Shown piece after piece: positions 1-6,913 of a DNA stretch of 10,333 nucleotides. The DNA is from Sutterella sp. Its GTDB lineage: Bacteria > Pseudomonadota > Gammaproteobacteria > Burkholderiales > Burkholderiaceae_F. The stretch is taken from NCBI GenBank assembly GCA_003543795.1, contig DNBE01000006.1, positions 1 to 10,333 of the forward strand, in the 5' to 3' direction. The position numbers were made by a program, and so were the translations under genes. The notes under the pieces were generated by a model, which worked only from the letters and a program-made list of their open reading frames with translations, was not told where the DNA came from and did not search any database. Numbering within the stretch: the stretch's first letter is position 1; every line of letters begins with the position of its first letter.

Positions 1-1
1 T

Positions 2-772
2 CTTGAAGCTGTCAACGCTGCTTTAAGCCTAGAAGACACACGCTTTCGTATCCTTCATCGACCGTTTTCACAAATGCGCGAAGCGCTCGCGGAAATCGGT
101 ATCGAGCGCGTCGACGGCGTTTTTATGGATATCGGTATCTCGAGCCCCCAAATCGATAACCCCGAAAGGGGGTTTTCGTTTTCCAAAGACGGGCCGCTTG
201 ATATGCGGATGGATACGACACGCGGGATAACCGCCGCCGACTTCGTTAATAACGCGAGTCTCGAAGAACTCGCTCGCGTGATTTCGACTTACGGCGAAGA
301 ACGTTTCGCGTCTGCCGTTGCCAAGGCAATTGTGGCCGCAAGACACGAGAAGCCTTTCGTGACGACGGCAGAACTTGCCCGTTGCGTCGAACGCGTTGTT
401 CCCGTCAATCGTAAAGATCCGACACAGTCTCGCGCCGCGAGAACGTTTCAAGCTATCCGCATTCAAGTGAACGACGAATTGGGTGAACTCGAGCGCGGGC
501 TTAAAGCCGCGGTGTCGCTTTTAAATCCCGGCGGACAAATCGCGGTTATTACATTTCATTCGCTTGAAGACCGTTTGGTAAAGCGCTTTTTTGCCGAAGA
601 ATCGCACCCCGAAAGAGCGCTCGCAAGAGAAATCGCGTTGCCTCAAAGCGCGTACCCGAAGGCGCGTCTGATTGACGTGAGAAGAATTTTTCCGGACGAG
701 GCCGAAATCGCGGAAAACCCCCGGGCGCGAAGCGCGGTGCTACGCATCGCGCGCAAAGGAAGTGACCTATGA
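2..772 (+). CDS. rsmH: RsmH, 16S rRNA (cytosine(1402)-N(4))-methyltransferase, 5'-truncated
   Basis: RsmH (MraW) is a cytoplasmic SAM-dependent enzyme that methylates N4 of C1402 in the 16S rRNA decoding centre. The open frame runs in from the left edge, so the ATG at 74 is an internal methionine: the 24 codons before it already match the family (D-T-R-F-R-I-L-H, compare E. coli D-P-R-F-S-I-I-H). 256 residues are visible against about 313 in E. coli. The missing N-terminus of roughly 55 residues holds the first SAM-binding motif (G-x-G-G-H). Visible family blocks are D-I-G-I-S-S-P-Q, E-R-G-F-S-F, D-G-P-L-D-M-R-M-D, Y-G-E-E-R-F-A, R-T-F-Q-A-I-R-I, F-H-S-L-E-D-R and the C-terminal E-N-P-R-A-R-S-A-V-L-R. 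Its stop overlaps the ftsL start by 4 bases (ATGA, 769-772). rsmH as the gene just upstream of ftsL is the standard dcw arrangement. Identity is certain; the true start is outside the window. Confidence 0.97.
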   Translation, partial: LEAVNAALSLEDTRFRILHRPFSQMREALAEIGIERVDGVFMDIGISSPQIDNPERGFSFSKDGPLDMRMDTTRGITAADFVNNASLEELARVISTYGEERFASAVAKAIVAARHEKPFVTTAELARCVERVVPVNRKDPTQSRAARTFQAIRIQVNDELGELERGLKAAVSLLNPGGQIAVITFHSLEDRLVKRFFAEESHPERALAREIALPQSAYPKARLIDVRRIFPDEAEIAENPRARSAVLRIARKGSDL

Positions 773-1086
773 TTGCTTTTTTATATCGTCACTTCCCGCA
801 AATACTCATCGCGCTTCTTTTGGGGCTTGTCGTCGCGGGCGCTTCGTTTTTAATCGACAATCAAAATCGGATGCGCGTTTTAACAAACGAAATCGAGCAA
901 TTAAATGTCGATCTCGCGCGCTTAACCGAACAAAACCAATATTTTGCGACCGAGCAAAGTCGCGCGACGTTCGCGGCCAACATTGCCGAGAGCGCGAGAG
1001 CGATCGGACTGGTCGACCCGAAAGCGTCGAGGCTAGTCAATTTATCGAGAAAAACACCCGCTAAGACTTCGGGAGGTCGGCCGTGA
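769..1086 (+). CDS. ftsL: FtsL, bitopic cell division protein
   Basis: FtsL is a small inner-membrane protein that forms the FtsQLB complex with FtsQ and FtsB and relays activation to FtsW-FtsI at the septum. The 105-residue product has a very short cytoplasmic tail (about residues 1-9), a hydrophobic segment at about 10-29 and then a periplasmic coiled-coil stretch of about 31-65 (N-E-I-E-Q-L-N-V-D-L-A-R-L). A membrane-distal part with E-Q-S-R-A and A-R-A-I-G-L-V-D-P matches the usual FtsL pattern ending near a proline. The start ATG overlaps the rsmH stop, with A-A-G-G-A-A (756-761) as ribosome binding site 7 bases ahead. The end overlaps the ftsI start. FtsL is poorly conserved, so the call rests on size, topology and position between rsmH and ftsI. 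The tail is much shorter than the roughly 35 residues of E. coli FtsL, which I recall as usual in betaproteobacteria. Confidence 0.93.
   Translation: MIAFLYRHFPQILIALLLGLVVAGASFLIDNQNRMRVLTNEIEQLNVDLARLTEQNQYFATEQSRATFAANIAESARAIGLVDPKASRLVNLSRKTPAKTSGGRP
1071..1086 (+). promoter_or_regulatory. Ribosome binding site and GTG start of ftsI, overlapping the ftsL stop
   Basis: GGGAGG at 1071-1076 lies 6 bases before GTG at 1083-1085. That GTG shares bases with the ftsL stop TGA (1084-1086). No ATG nearby in the frame has a comparable site (the next, at 1197, has none), so this site decides the GTG start. It suggests translational coupling of ftsL and ftsI. Confidence 0.85.
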
Positions 1087-2879
1087 AACCTTCCGTTTTC
1101 TTAAGTCTTATTCAAACGGCTTATCAGCAATTTAAGCGTGAAGACGCGCAACCTAGAAAGCCCTTACGCGAAGACAATCCCGAAAAAGCCTGGCGCATGT
1201 TACAAGCTAGCGAAAGGCGATCGCATATCGCGCTTTGCACGATTGTCGTGATGCTACTTGCTTGCTTGGTGAAAATTGCGGACTTACAAATTTTCCAAAG
1301 TTCGGATATTGAAGCCAACGGCCAACAGTTTTATCGCTACGCCGTCACGCGTAACCTCCCCGCTAAGCGCGGTCAGATTCTCGATCGCCAAGGTAACGTC
1401 CTTGCGAATTCAGAGCTTTGTCACACGATTTGGGCAAGTCCCGAAAAAGTAATCGCGAGCGGTAAAAAAGCGGTTTTGGCCGGTGCTCTCAAGATTTCAA
1501 CTAAAGAGCTCGATAAACGCATGGCCGTCAAGCGCCGCAATGTCATTGTGGGCAAATGCGTTGACGACCGAACGACAACCGCAATCAGAAGTCTCAAGAT
1601 CGACGGCATGACTTTTGAAAATGAATATAAACGCATTTACCCGGGCGGCGCTATTTCGGCGCACGTCGTGGGGCTCGTGGGTAGTGACGGAAACGGCTTA
1701 GAAGGTGTCGAGTGCTTTGCCAATCAGGCATTAGCCGGCCGAGACGGACGGCGCGGTGTCTTGCGAATTCCGGGCGGCAAAGTCCTTGAAGAACTTTGGC
1801 GCCAAGAAAGCGAAGAAGGAACGAGTCTGACGCTTTCAATCGACTCTCGCATTCAGACGATTGCGGTCGAAGCCCTTCAAAAAACGGTCGCAAGACACGA
1901 AGCGACTTCGGGTTCGGCAATCGTGGTCGACGTTCGTAACGGCGAAGTGCTCGCTCTTGCTTCGTGGCCTTCTTATAACCCGAACGTTCGCTCGCAATTA
2001 AATTACGATAGCGTTCGAAATCGCGTTGTGACCGACATGTTCGAGCCGGGCTCGACGATGAAGCCTTTCGCGATTGCTAAAGCGCTCGATATGGGGATTG
2101 TGAAACCCGATACCGCGATTTCGACGCACCCGGGCAAAATTCTTGTTGAAGATCAAATCATCGGCGACGACCACGACTACGGCGTCCTGTCGGTTGCCGA
2201 AGTCATCGCGAAATCAAGTAACGTCGGCACGGTCCGTATCGCTTTACAGTTGCCGAGCCAAACCCTCTGGAAAACCTATAGCGAACTCGGGTTCGGTCAA
2301 AAGCCCGAAGTCCAGATTCCGGGCGCGACAAGCGGAAAACTGCGTCCCGCGCAGCGTTGGGGTGTCGTCGAACACGCGACGATTGCCTACGGTTACGGCG
2401 TTTCGGTAAGTCTTGCTCAATTGGCTCGCGCCTATACCGCTTTTGCTCGTGAGGGCGATGTTGTGCCCTTGACGCTTTTTAAGACCGATCGCGAACGCGT
2501 TGCGGGTAAGCCCGTTTTTACGCCCGAAACCGCCAAAGAAATGCTCAAGATGATGCGCCTGACGGTGCTTGCGGGCGGCACGGCTTCGCGACTTAAAATC
2601 GACGGCTATACAAATGCCGGTAAAACGGGTACGGCCTACAAAGTTAAAAACGGCGCTTACGACAAAAACGTTTACGTCGGTAGTTTCGTCGGTATCGCGC
2701 CCATGACGCGCCCGAGAATCGTCACGGCGGTCATGATTGACGAACCGAAGCGTGACGGCCACGTCGGCGGCGTCGTCGCAACCCCCGTTTATAAAGAAAT
2801 CGTCGAGCGCGCTTTAAACGTGCTTAACGTCCCGAGCGACGAATTAACGCGCCTATCGGATAATTTCAGGAAGCCTTAA
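1083..2879 (+). CDS. ftsI: FtsI (PBP3), septal peptidoglycan transpeptidase
   Basis: FtsI is a class B penicillin-binding protein that cross-links septal peptidoglycan in the periplasm together with the polymerase FtsW. The 598-residue product (E. coli 588) has a cytoplasmic N-terminus of about 48 residues and one membrane anchor at about 49-68. The pedestal domain begins with R-G-Q-I-L-D-R (96-102) and includes Y-P-G-G-A-I-S-A-H-V-V-G (186-197). The C-terminal transpeptidase domain carries all three catalytic motifs: S-T-M-K with nucleophile Ser324 and Lys327, S-S-N at 378-380, and K-T-G-T at 514-517. The GTG start is chosen from GGGAGG at 1071-1076 and the 4-base overlap with ftsL. Position in the dcw cluster between ftsL and murE separates it from the elongation enzyme PBP2 (mrdA). 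The N-terminal tail is longer than the roughly 20 residues of E. coli; otherwise the protein is typical. Confidence 0.97.
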   Translation: MKPSVFLSLIQTAYQQFKREDAQPRKPLREDNPEKAWRMLQASERRSHIALCTIVVMLLACLVKIADLQIFQSSDIEANGQQFYRYAVTRNLPAKRGQILDRQGNVLANSELCHTIWASPEKVIASGKKAVLAGALKISTKELDKRMAVKRRNVIVGKCVDDRTTTAIRSLKIDGMTFENEYKRIYPGGAISAHVVGLVGSDGNGLEGVECFANQALAGRDGRRGVLRIPGGKVLEELWRQESEEGTSLTLSIDSRIQTIAVEALQKTVARHEATSGSAIVVDVRNGEVLALASWPSYNPNVRSQLNYDSVRNRVVTDMFEPGSTMKPFAIAKALDMGIVKPDTAISTHPGKILVEDQIIGDDHDYGVLSVAEVIAKSSNVGTVRIALQLPSQTLWKTYSELGFGQKPEVQIPGATSGKLRPAQRWGVVEHATIAYGYGVSVSLAQLARAYTAFAREGDVVPLTLFKTDRERVAGKPVFTPETAKEMLKMMRLTVLAGGTASRLKIDGYTNAGKTGTAYKVKNGAYDKNVYVGSFVGIAPMTRPRIVTAVMIDEPKRDGHVGGVVATPVYKEIVERALNVLNVPSDELTRLSDNFRKP

Positions 2880-2882
2880 GTC

Positions 2883-5726
2883 ATGATTTACGACATTACT
2901 CCGTACGTTGAATTATTAAGACGCTTAGCGCCTCGAGCCGTTCGTCTTGTGTCGGACACAAGAGACGTCCGCCAAGGAGACGTCTTCGTCGCGCTTTCGG
3001 GTACGCGTTTTGACGCGAGAGCCGCGGCAAAAGAATTGGCCGGGCAATTATCCGCCGTGGTTTATGACGATGACGGGACGCCTTTTGAAGCGGCGGTGCC
3101 GAGTATCGCCGTGCCCTTTTTAAAAGAAAATCTCGGGAATTTCGCGTCTAGTTTTTATCATCGTCCGAGCGCTTTTTTGCATGTCGTCGCCTTAACGGGC
3201 ACAAACGGCAAGACGACCTCTTCTCACTGGTGCGCGCAACTTTTAACGCAGCTCGGCTGCCCCGCGGGGGCTTTAGGGACGGTAGGAAGTTTCTTTAAAG
3301 GCGAGCCCTTTTTAAAGACGCGTTTGACGACTCCCGACGCAGTGAGTTTAGAGAGCATTCTTTATCAAATGAAAGAAGCGGGCGCTAAAGCGGTCGCGAT
3401 GGAAGCCAGTTCGATCGGTATCGAGCAAGGTCGCATGCAAGGGTTGGATGTTAAGACAGCCGTCTTTACGAATTTAACGCGCGACCATCTTGATTATCAT
3501 CAGACGATGGAAGCCTATGAACGCGCGAAAACCGAACTTTTCAGGCTACCGAGCGTCCAAAACGCGGTCGTAAATATCGATGACGCCGCGGGGTCGAGAA
3601 TCGCTGAAGTGTGTTTGCAACGCGGTCTTAATTTAATCGTCACTTCGACGCACGGGGCTGTCGCCCCCGTGGGCGCGAAGCTTTTGAGCGCAAGTGATAT
3701 TCGGGCAACGGTTAACGGCACGAGCTTTAAGCTTCATTATCAAACGAAGGTATTGCCCGTAGGCCTTAGCATTTTGGGCGAATTTAATGTCGCGAACCTT
3801 TTGGGCGTAATCGGCGTGGCGCTAGCTTTGGGGTTTGAACCCGAAGCGGTCATTGCCGCGTTACCCGCCCTTGTGACGCCCAAAGGCCGTATGCAACAAG
3901 TGACCGAAGACGCGTCGCCTCTAGCGATTGTGGACTATAGCCATACGCCGGATGCCGTCGAAAAGGCGCTCGAAGCCCTTGTTCCCGTGGCACGTGTCAG
4001 ACGCGGACGCCTCATTTGCGTTATCGGCGCGGGAGGCGATCGCGATAAGGGGAAGCGCCCGATGATGGCGGAGATCGCGACGAAATTAGCCGATCAAACG
4101 ATTTTAACGAGCGACAACCCTCGCTCGGAAAATCCGACCGCCATCTTAAAAGACATGAAAGCGGGCGCGACTAAAGAGGTGGATGTCATCGTCAATCGTC
4201 GCGAAGCGATTAAAAAAGCGATTGACGAAAGCGCGCCCGAAGACGTTATCTTGATTGCGGGTAAAGGCCACGAGGATTACCAAGAAATCGCGGGCGTGAA
4301 GCACCCCTTTAGTGATGAGATCGAGGCTAGAAGCGCGATGCTTATGAAGCATCCGCCAGTAGGCACGAAAAGTGACGTCGAGACATTAGTTCAGCATTTA
4401 ACGGACGCGAAACTCATCGGCGCGAACGTTCCTTTTACGCACGTTGAGACTGATTCTCGGAAAATCACGAAAGGCGGTCTTTTTGTGGCACTCGTGGGTG
4501 AAAAATTCGACGGTCACGACTATCTTGAGGCCGCTCGCGCGGCGGGCGCCGTCGCGGTCGTCGTCAATCGCGAAATGTATTGCCCGTTACCTCAAATCGT
4601 CGTTCCCGATACGCGCGTAGCGTTAGGCGAATCGGCCGCGTTTTGGAGAAAGACGCTTTCTGCCAAAATCATCGCGGTTGCGGGCAGTAACGGCAAAACG
4701 ACAACGACCCAAATGATCGCAAGCGTCTTGCGCCAAGCCTACGGAACCTCGGCCGTTGCCACACAAGGTAACTTCAATAACGATATCGGCGTGCCGTTAA
4801 CGCTTTGGCGCTTAACGCCCGAAACCAAAATCGCGGTGATTGAAGCGGGCATGAATCATCCGGGCGAAATGCAAAAGCTCTCTCCGATGATCGCGCCCGA
4901 TGTAGTGGTTTTAACAAACGCCCAAAGGGAGCACTTAGCTTATATCGACGGAACGAAAGGCTCGGCGATTGAAAACGGGCAGTTGCTTTTATCCGCTCGC
5001 GAGGGCGGCGTTGCCGTCATTCCGCAAGAAGATGACGGACGAGCCATCTGGGAAGAGATGGGCAAGGGGCTTGCGATCAAGATTTTCGGGCAAAAAGACG
5101 ACTGCGATGTTTCGGGCGTTCTTGAAGAAAGCGGTTTGGTCTTTATTAAAAGCGATGCCGGGACCTTTGCTTTCAGACCGAAATTAACGGGGCGCCACAA
5201 CGCTCGCAATGCCGCTGCCGTCACGGCCGCGTGCTTAGCGTGCGGTATTGCCCTTGACGATATCAGGCGCGGCCTAGAAGCGTTTGAGCCCGTGGCTCGG
5301 CGCGGCGTTCGATTTGCGTCTGCCAAGATGACGGTGATCGACGACTCTTATAACGCCAATCCCGATAGCATTCGTGCCGATATCGACGTGATGGTCGAAG
5401 AGACGGCACCGTGCTTACTGGTACTTGGCGACATGGCCGAAACGGGGGACGCTTTTGAAGACGTCCACCGTCAAGTGGGGCTATACGCCGCCGAAAAGAA
5501 AATAGCGGGGTTGGTGACTTTCGGCCCGGGGATGCGTTTAGCGTTCGCGGCCTATCAAGAGGCTTTCCCGCAAGGAGCGGGTGCGGCCTTTGACGAAGAG
5601 GCGGCGTTTTACGCGTGGCTTGATAAAAACGCGACCAATTATCGAACGGTGCTCGTCAAAGCGAGTAACAGCATGGGGTTTGATAAAGTCGTGCGCCATC
5701 TTGTGCAACGCTTCAAACTGCAATGA
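2883..5726 (+). CDS. murE-murF: MurE-MurF fusion: meso-DAP-adding ligase fused to D-Ala-D-Ala-adding ligase
   Basis: One 947-residue frame encodes two successive cytoplasmic Mur ligases. The MurE part (about 1-490) adds meso-diaminopimelate to UDP-MurNAc-L-Ala-D-Glu. It has the UDP-substrate domain (S-D-T-R-D-V at 24-29), P-loop T-G-T-N-G-K-T-T (105-112), E-A-S-S-I-G-I (174-180), Lys216 at the carbamylated-lysine position, D-N-P-R (411-414, the meso-DAP selectivity signature) and G-K-G-H-E (460-464). The MurF part (about 500-947) adds D-Ala-D-Ala. It shows D-S-R-K-I (524-528), P-loop G-S-N-G-K-T-T-T (601-608), N-F-N-N-D-I-G-V-P (630-638), E-A-G-M-N-H-P-G-E (654-662), D-D-S-Y-N-A-N-P-D-S (820-829) and L-G-D-M-A-E-T-G (848-855). 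Only about 10 to 15 linker residues join them, with no stop, shift or obvious internal ribosome binding site. AGGAAG at 2868-2873, inside the ftsI end, precedes the ATG by 9 bases. Such fusions are known in Bordetella and relatives. The MurF C-terminal K-G-S-R reads K-A-S-N (926-929). Confidence 0.97.
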   Translation: MIYDITPYVELLRRLAPRAVRLVSDTRDVRQGDVFVALSGTRFDARAAAKELAGQLSAVVYDDDGTPFEAAVPSIAVPFLKENLGNFASSFYHRPSAFLHVVALTGTNGKTTSSHWCAQLLTQLGCPAGALGTVGSFFKGEPFLKTRLTTPDAVSLESILYQMKEAGAKAVAMEASSIGIEQGRMQGLDVKTAVFTNLTRDHLDYHQTMEAYERAKTELFRLPSVQNAVVNIDDAAGSRIAEVCLQRGLNLIVTSTHGAVAPVGAKLLSASDIRATVNGTSFKLHYQTKVLPVGLSILGEFNVANLLGVIGVALALGFEPEAVIAALPALVTPKGRMQQVTEDASPLAIVDYSHTPDAVEKALEALVPVARVRRGRLICVIGAGGDRDKGKRPMMAEIATKLADQTILTSDNPRSENPTAILKDMKAGATKEVDVIVNRREAIKKAIDESAPEDVILIAGKGHEDYQEIAGVKHPFSDEIEARSAMLMKHPPVGTKSDVETLVQHLTDAKLIGANVPFTHVETDSRKITKGGLFVALVGEKFDGHDYLEAARAAGAVAVVVNREMYCPLPQIVVPDTRVALGESAAFWRKTLSAKIIAVAGSNGKTTTTQMIASVLRQAYGTSAVATQGNFNNDIGVPLTLWRLTPETKIAVIEAGMNHPGEMQKLSPMIAPDVVVLTNAQREHLAYIDGTKGSAIENGQLLLSAREGGVAVIPQEDDGRAIWEEMGKGLAIKIFGQKDDCDVSGVLEESGLVFIKSDAGTFAFRPKLTGRHNARNAAAVTAACLACGIALDDIRRGLEAFEPVARRGVRFASAKMTVIDDSYNANPDSIRADIDVMVEETAPCLLVLGDMAETGDAFEDVHRQVGLYAAEKKIAGLVTFGPGMRLAFAAYQEAFPQGAGAAFDEEAAFYAWLDKNATNYRTVLVKASNSMGFDKVVRHLVQRFKLQ

Positions 5727-5735
5727 TTTTTAATT

Positions 5736-5751
5736 CGGGACCGACACTATG
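5736..5751 (+). promoter_or_regulatory. Weak ribosome binding site and start of mraY
   Basis: The 22-base gap after murE-murF holds only CGGGA (5736-5740), 8 bases before ATG 5749, the weakest ribosome binding site in the cluster. The start is nevertheless secure: the protein from here aligns end to end with the E. coli MraY N-terminus (M-L-...-Y-L-S-L-R-A against M-L-...-Y-L-T-F-R-A) at the same distance. The gap contains no terminator-like hairpin. Confidence 0.6.
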
Positions 5752-6903
5752 CTTTTGAGTCTTTTCCAATACTTAAGTGACGACATCCGAACGTTTCAGA
5801 TGTTTAACTACTTGAGTTTAAGAGCGGTACTAGCCGCCTTAACCTCTTTAATTATCGGTTTTGCGGCCGGTCCCGCGACGATTCGATATTTGAGAGATAT
5901 GCATTTCGGGCAAGCCGTTCGCAGTTACGGCCCGAAAACTCATCTTGCTAAAGACGGCACGCCTACGATGGGCGGTGTTTTGATTTTGATCGCGGCGAGT
6001 TTTTCGACCGTCCTTTGGATGGATTTATCAAACCGTTTTGTTTGGGTCGCGCTATTTGTGACGCTTGCCTTCGGCGCGATCGGGTGGAGTGATGATTATC
6101 GCAAGGTCAAACTTCATAATCCTCAAGGGATGAGCGCCAAAGAAAAATTCGCCTGGCAATCGTTGGTGGGTTTTTTGGCGGCGATTTATCTCGCGGCCGC
6201 AGTTTCGGCAGGCGAAAACGTTTCGATTTTCGCGGTCATTTCCAATATTTTCACGTCGGGTTTAACTTTTGAGATGCCGCCGCAGGCTGATCTCATCATC
6301 CCGTTTTTTAAGCATTTCGCGTACCCGTTAGGAATCTTCGGGTTTGTGATTTTGTCCTTTTTCGTGATGGTGGGAACGAGTAACGCCGTCAATTTAACGG
6401 ACGGTTTAGACGGCCTCGCGATCTTGCCTTGCGTCATGATTGCGATTGCGCTCGGTATCTTCGCTTATGTCGAAGGGCGTCCCGATTTCGCGCGCTATCT
6501 GCTTTTCCCCTATATCCCGGGCGCGGGCGAACTCGTCGTTTTCTGCGGCGCGCTCGCGGGCGCGGGGTTAGCTTTTCTGTGGTTTAACGCGCATCCGGCC
6601 GAAGTTTTCATGGGAGACGTTGGCGCGCTCGCTTTAGGCGGCGCGTTGGGTGTCATTGCCGTTATCGTTCGTCAGGAATTCGTGCTCGCGATTATGGGCG
6701 GAGTGTTCGTTGCCGAGACGGTCTCTGTCATGATTCAAACGACATACTTCCGGCTTACCCACGGCAAACGCTTTTTCCGCATGGCGCCGATTCATCACCA
6801 TTTCGAGCTCAAAGGTTGGAAAGAAACGCAAGTCGTCACCCGTTTTTGGATTATCACAATCGTTTTGGTTTTAATCGGTTTGGCAACGCTCAAGATTCGT
6901 TAA
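5749..6903 (+). CDS. mraY: MraY, phospho-N-acetylmuramoyl-pentapeptide transferase
   Basis: MraY is the integral membrane enzyme that transfers phospho-MurNAc-pentapeptide from UDP to undecaprenyl phosphate, making lipid I on the cytoplasmic face. The 384-residue product is built of about ten hydrophobic segments. It has all the active-site blocks: T-P-T-M-G-G (71-76), D-D-Y-R-K (115-119) with the Asp pair matching E. coli Asp115/Asp116, [13 protein letters not shown] (212-224), F-M-G-D-V-G with Asp290 (equivalent to E. coli Asp267), and A-P-I-H-H-H-F-E (346-353). It is 24 residues longer than E. coli MraY. The extra length lies at about residues 150-195, between transmembrane segments, as I recall for other betaproteobacteria. 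The C-terminal [10 protein letters not shown] is nearly the same as in E. coli. Confidence 0.98.
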   Translation: MLLSLFQYLSDDIRTFQMFNYLSLRAVLAALTSLIIGFAAGPATIRYLRDMHFGQAVRSYGPKTHLAKDGTPTMGGVLILIAASFSTVLWMDLSNRFVWVALFVTLAFGAIGWSDDYRKVKLHNPQGMSAKEKFAWQSLVGFLAAIYLAAAVSAGENVSIFAVISNIFTSGLTFEMPPQADLIIPFFKHFAYPLGIFGFVILSFFVMVGTSNAVNLTDGLDGLAILPCVMIAIALGIFAYVEGRPDFARYLLFPYIPGAGELVVFCGALAGAGLAFLWFNAHPAEVFMGDVGALALGGALGVIAVIVRQEFVLAIMGGVFVAETVSVMIQTTYFRLTHGKRFFRMAPIHHHFELKGWKETQVVTRFWIITIVLVLIGLATLKIR

Positions 6904-6907
6904 GGAG
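6902..6907 (+). promoter_or_regulatory. Ribosome binding site of murD overlapping the mraY stop
   Basis: AAGGAG, 6 bases before the murD ATG at 6914, shares two bases with the TAA stop of mraY (6901-6903). A ribosome finishing mraY therefore stops on the murD binding site, which favours coupled translation. It is one of the strongest sites in the window. Confidence 0.85.
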
Positions 6908-6913
6908 AAACCT

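Noticed and set aside
74..76. ATG at 74 as the start of rsmH.
   Set aside because: The frame is open to the left edge and the upstream codons match RsmH, so the true start is outside the window.
158..176. A CCCC-GAAA-GGGG hairpin with a GNRA-type loop followed by TTTT, terminator-like, inside rsmH.
   Set aside because: The bases encode the conserved RsmH block N-P-E-R-G-F-S-F, the paired core is only 4 base pairs, and termination here would cut off the whole cluster. Most likely a by-product of coding.
68..466. 132-codon minus-strand open frame opposite rsmH.
   Set aside because: Fully antisense to conserved RsmH sequence, with no recognisable product.
762..1064. 100-codon plus-strand frame overlapping ftsL in another frame.
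   Set aside because: The overlapping ftsL frame has the expected membrane segment and coiled coil and fits both neighbouring overlaps; this one is a shadow.
2244..2762. 172-codon open frame on the minus strand opposite ftsI.
   Set aside because: It lies wholly within the FtsI transpeptidase domain, its product resembles nothing I recognise, and CpG-rich codons on the sense strand readily open antisense frames.
3651..3671. Inverted repeat CACGGGG / CCCCGTG with a 7-base loop inside the murE half.
   Set aside because: It lies in continuous coding sequence with no T-run after it and no partner elsewhere in the window; chance in CpG-rich sequence.
4940..5326. 128-codon minus-strand open frame opposite the MurF half.
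   Set aside because: Antisense to conserved MurF motifs; composition is a mirror of the sense codons and no family is recognisable.
5727..5748. Possible end of a MurE-MurF transcript or promoter for mraY in the 22-base gap.
   Set aside because: No hairpin with T-run and no room for a full promoter in the gap; treated as simple intra-operon spacing.
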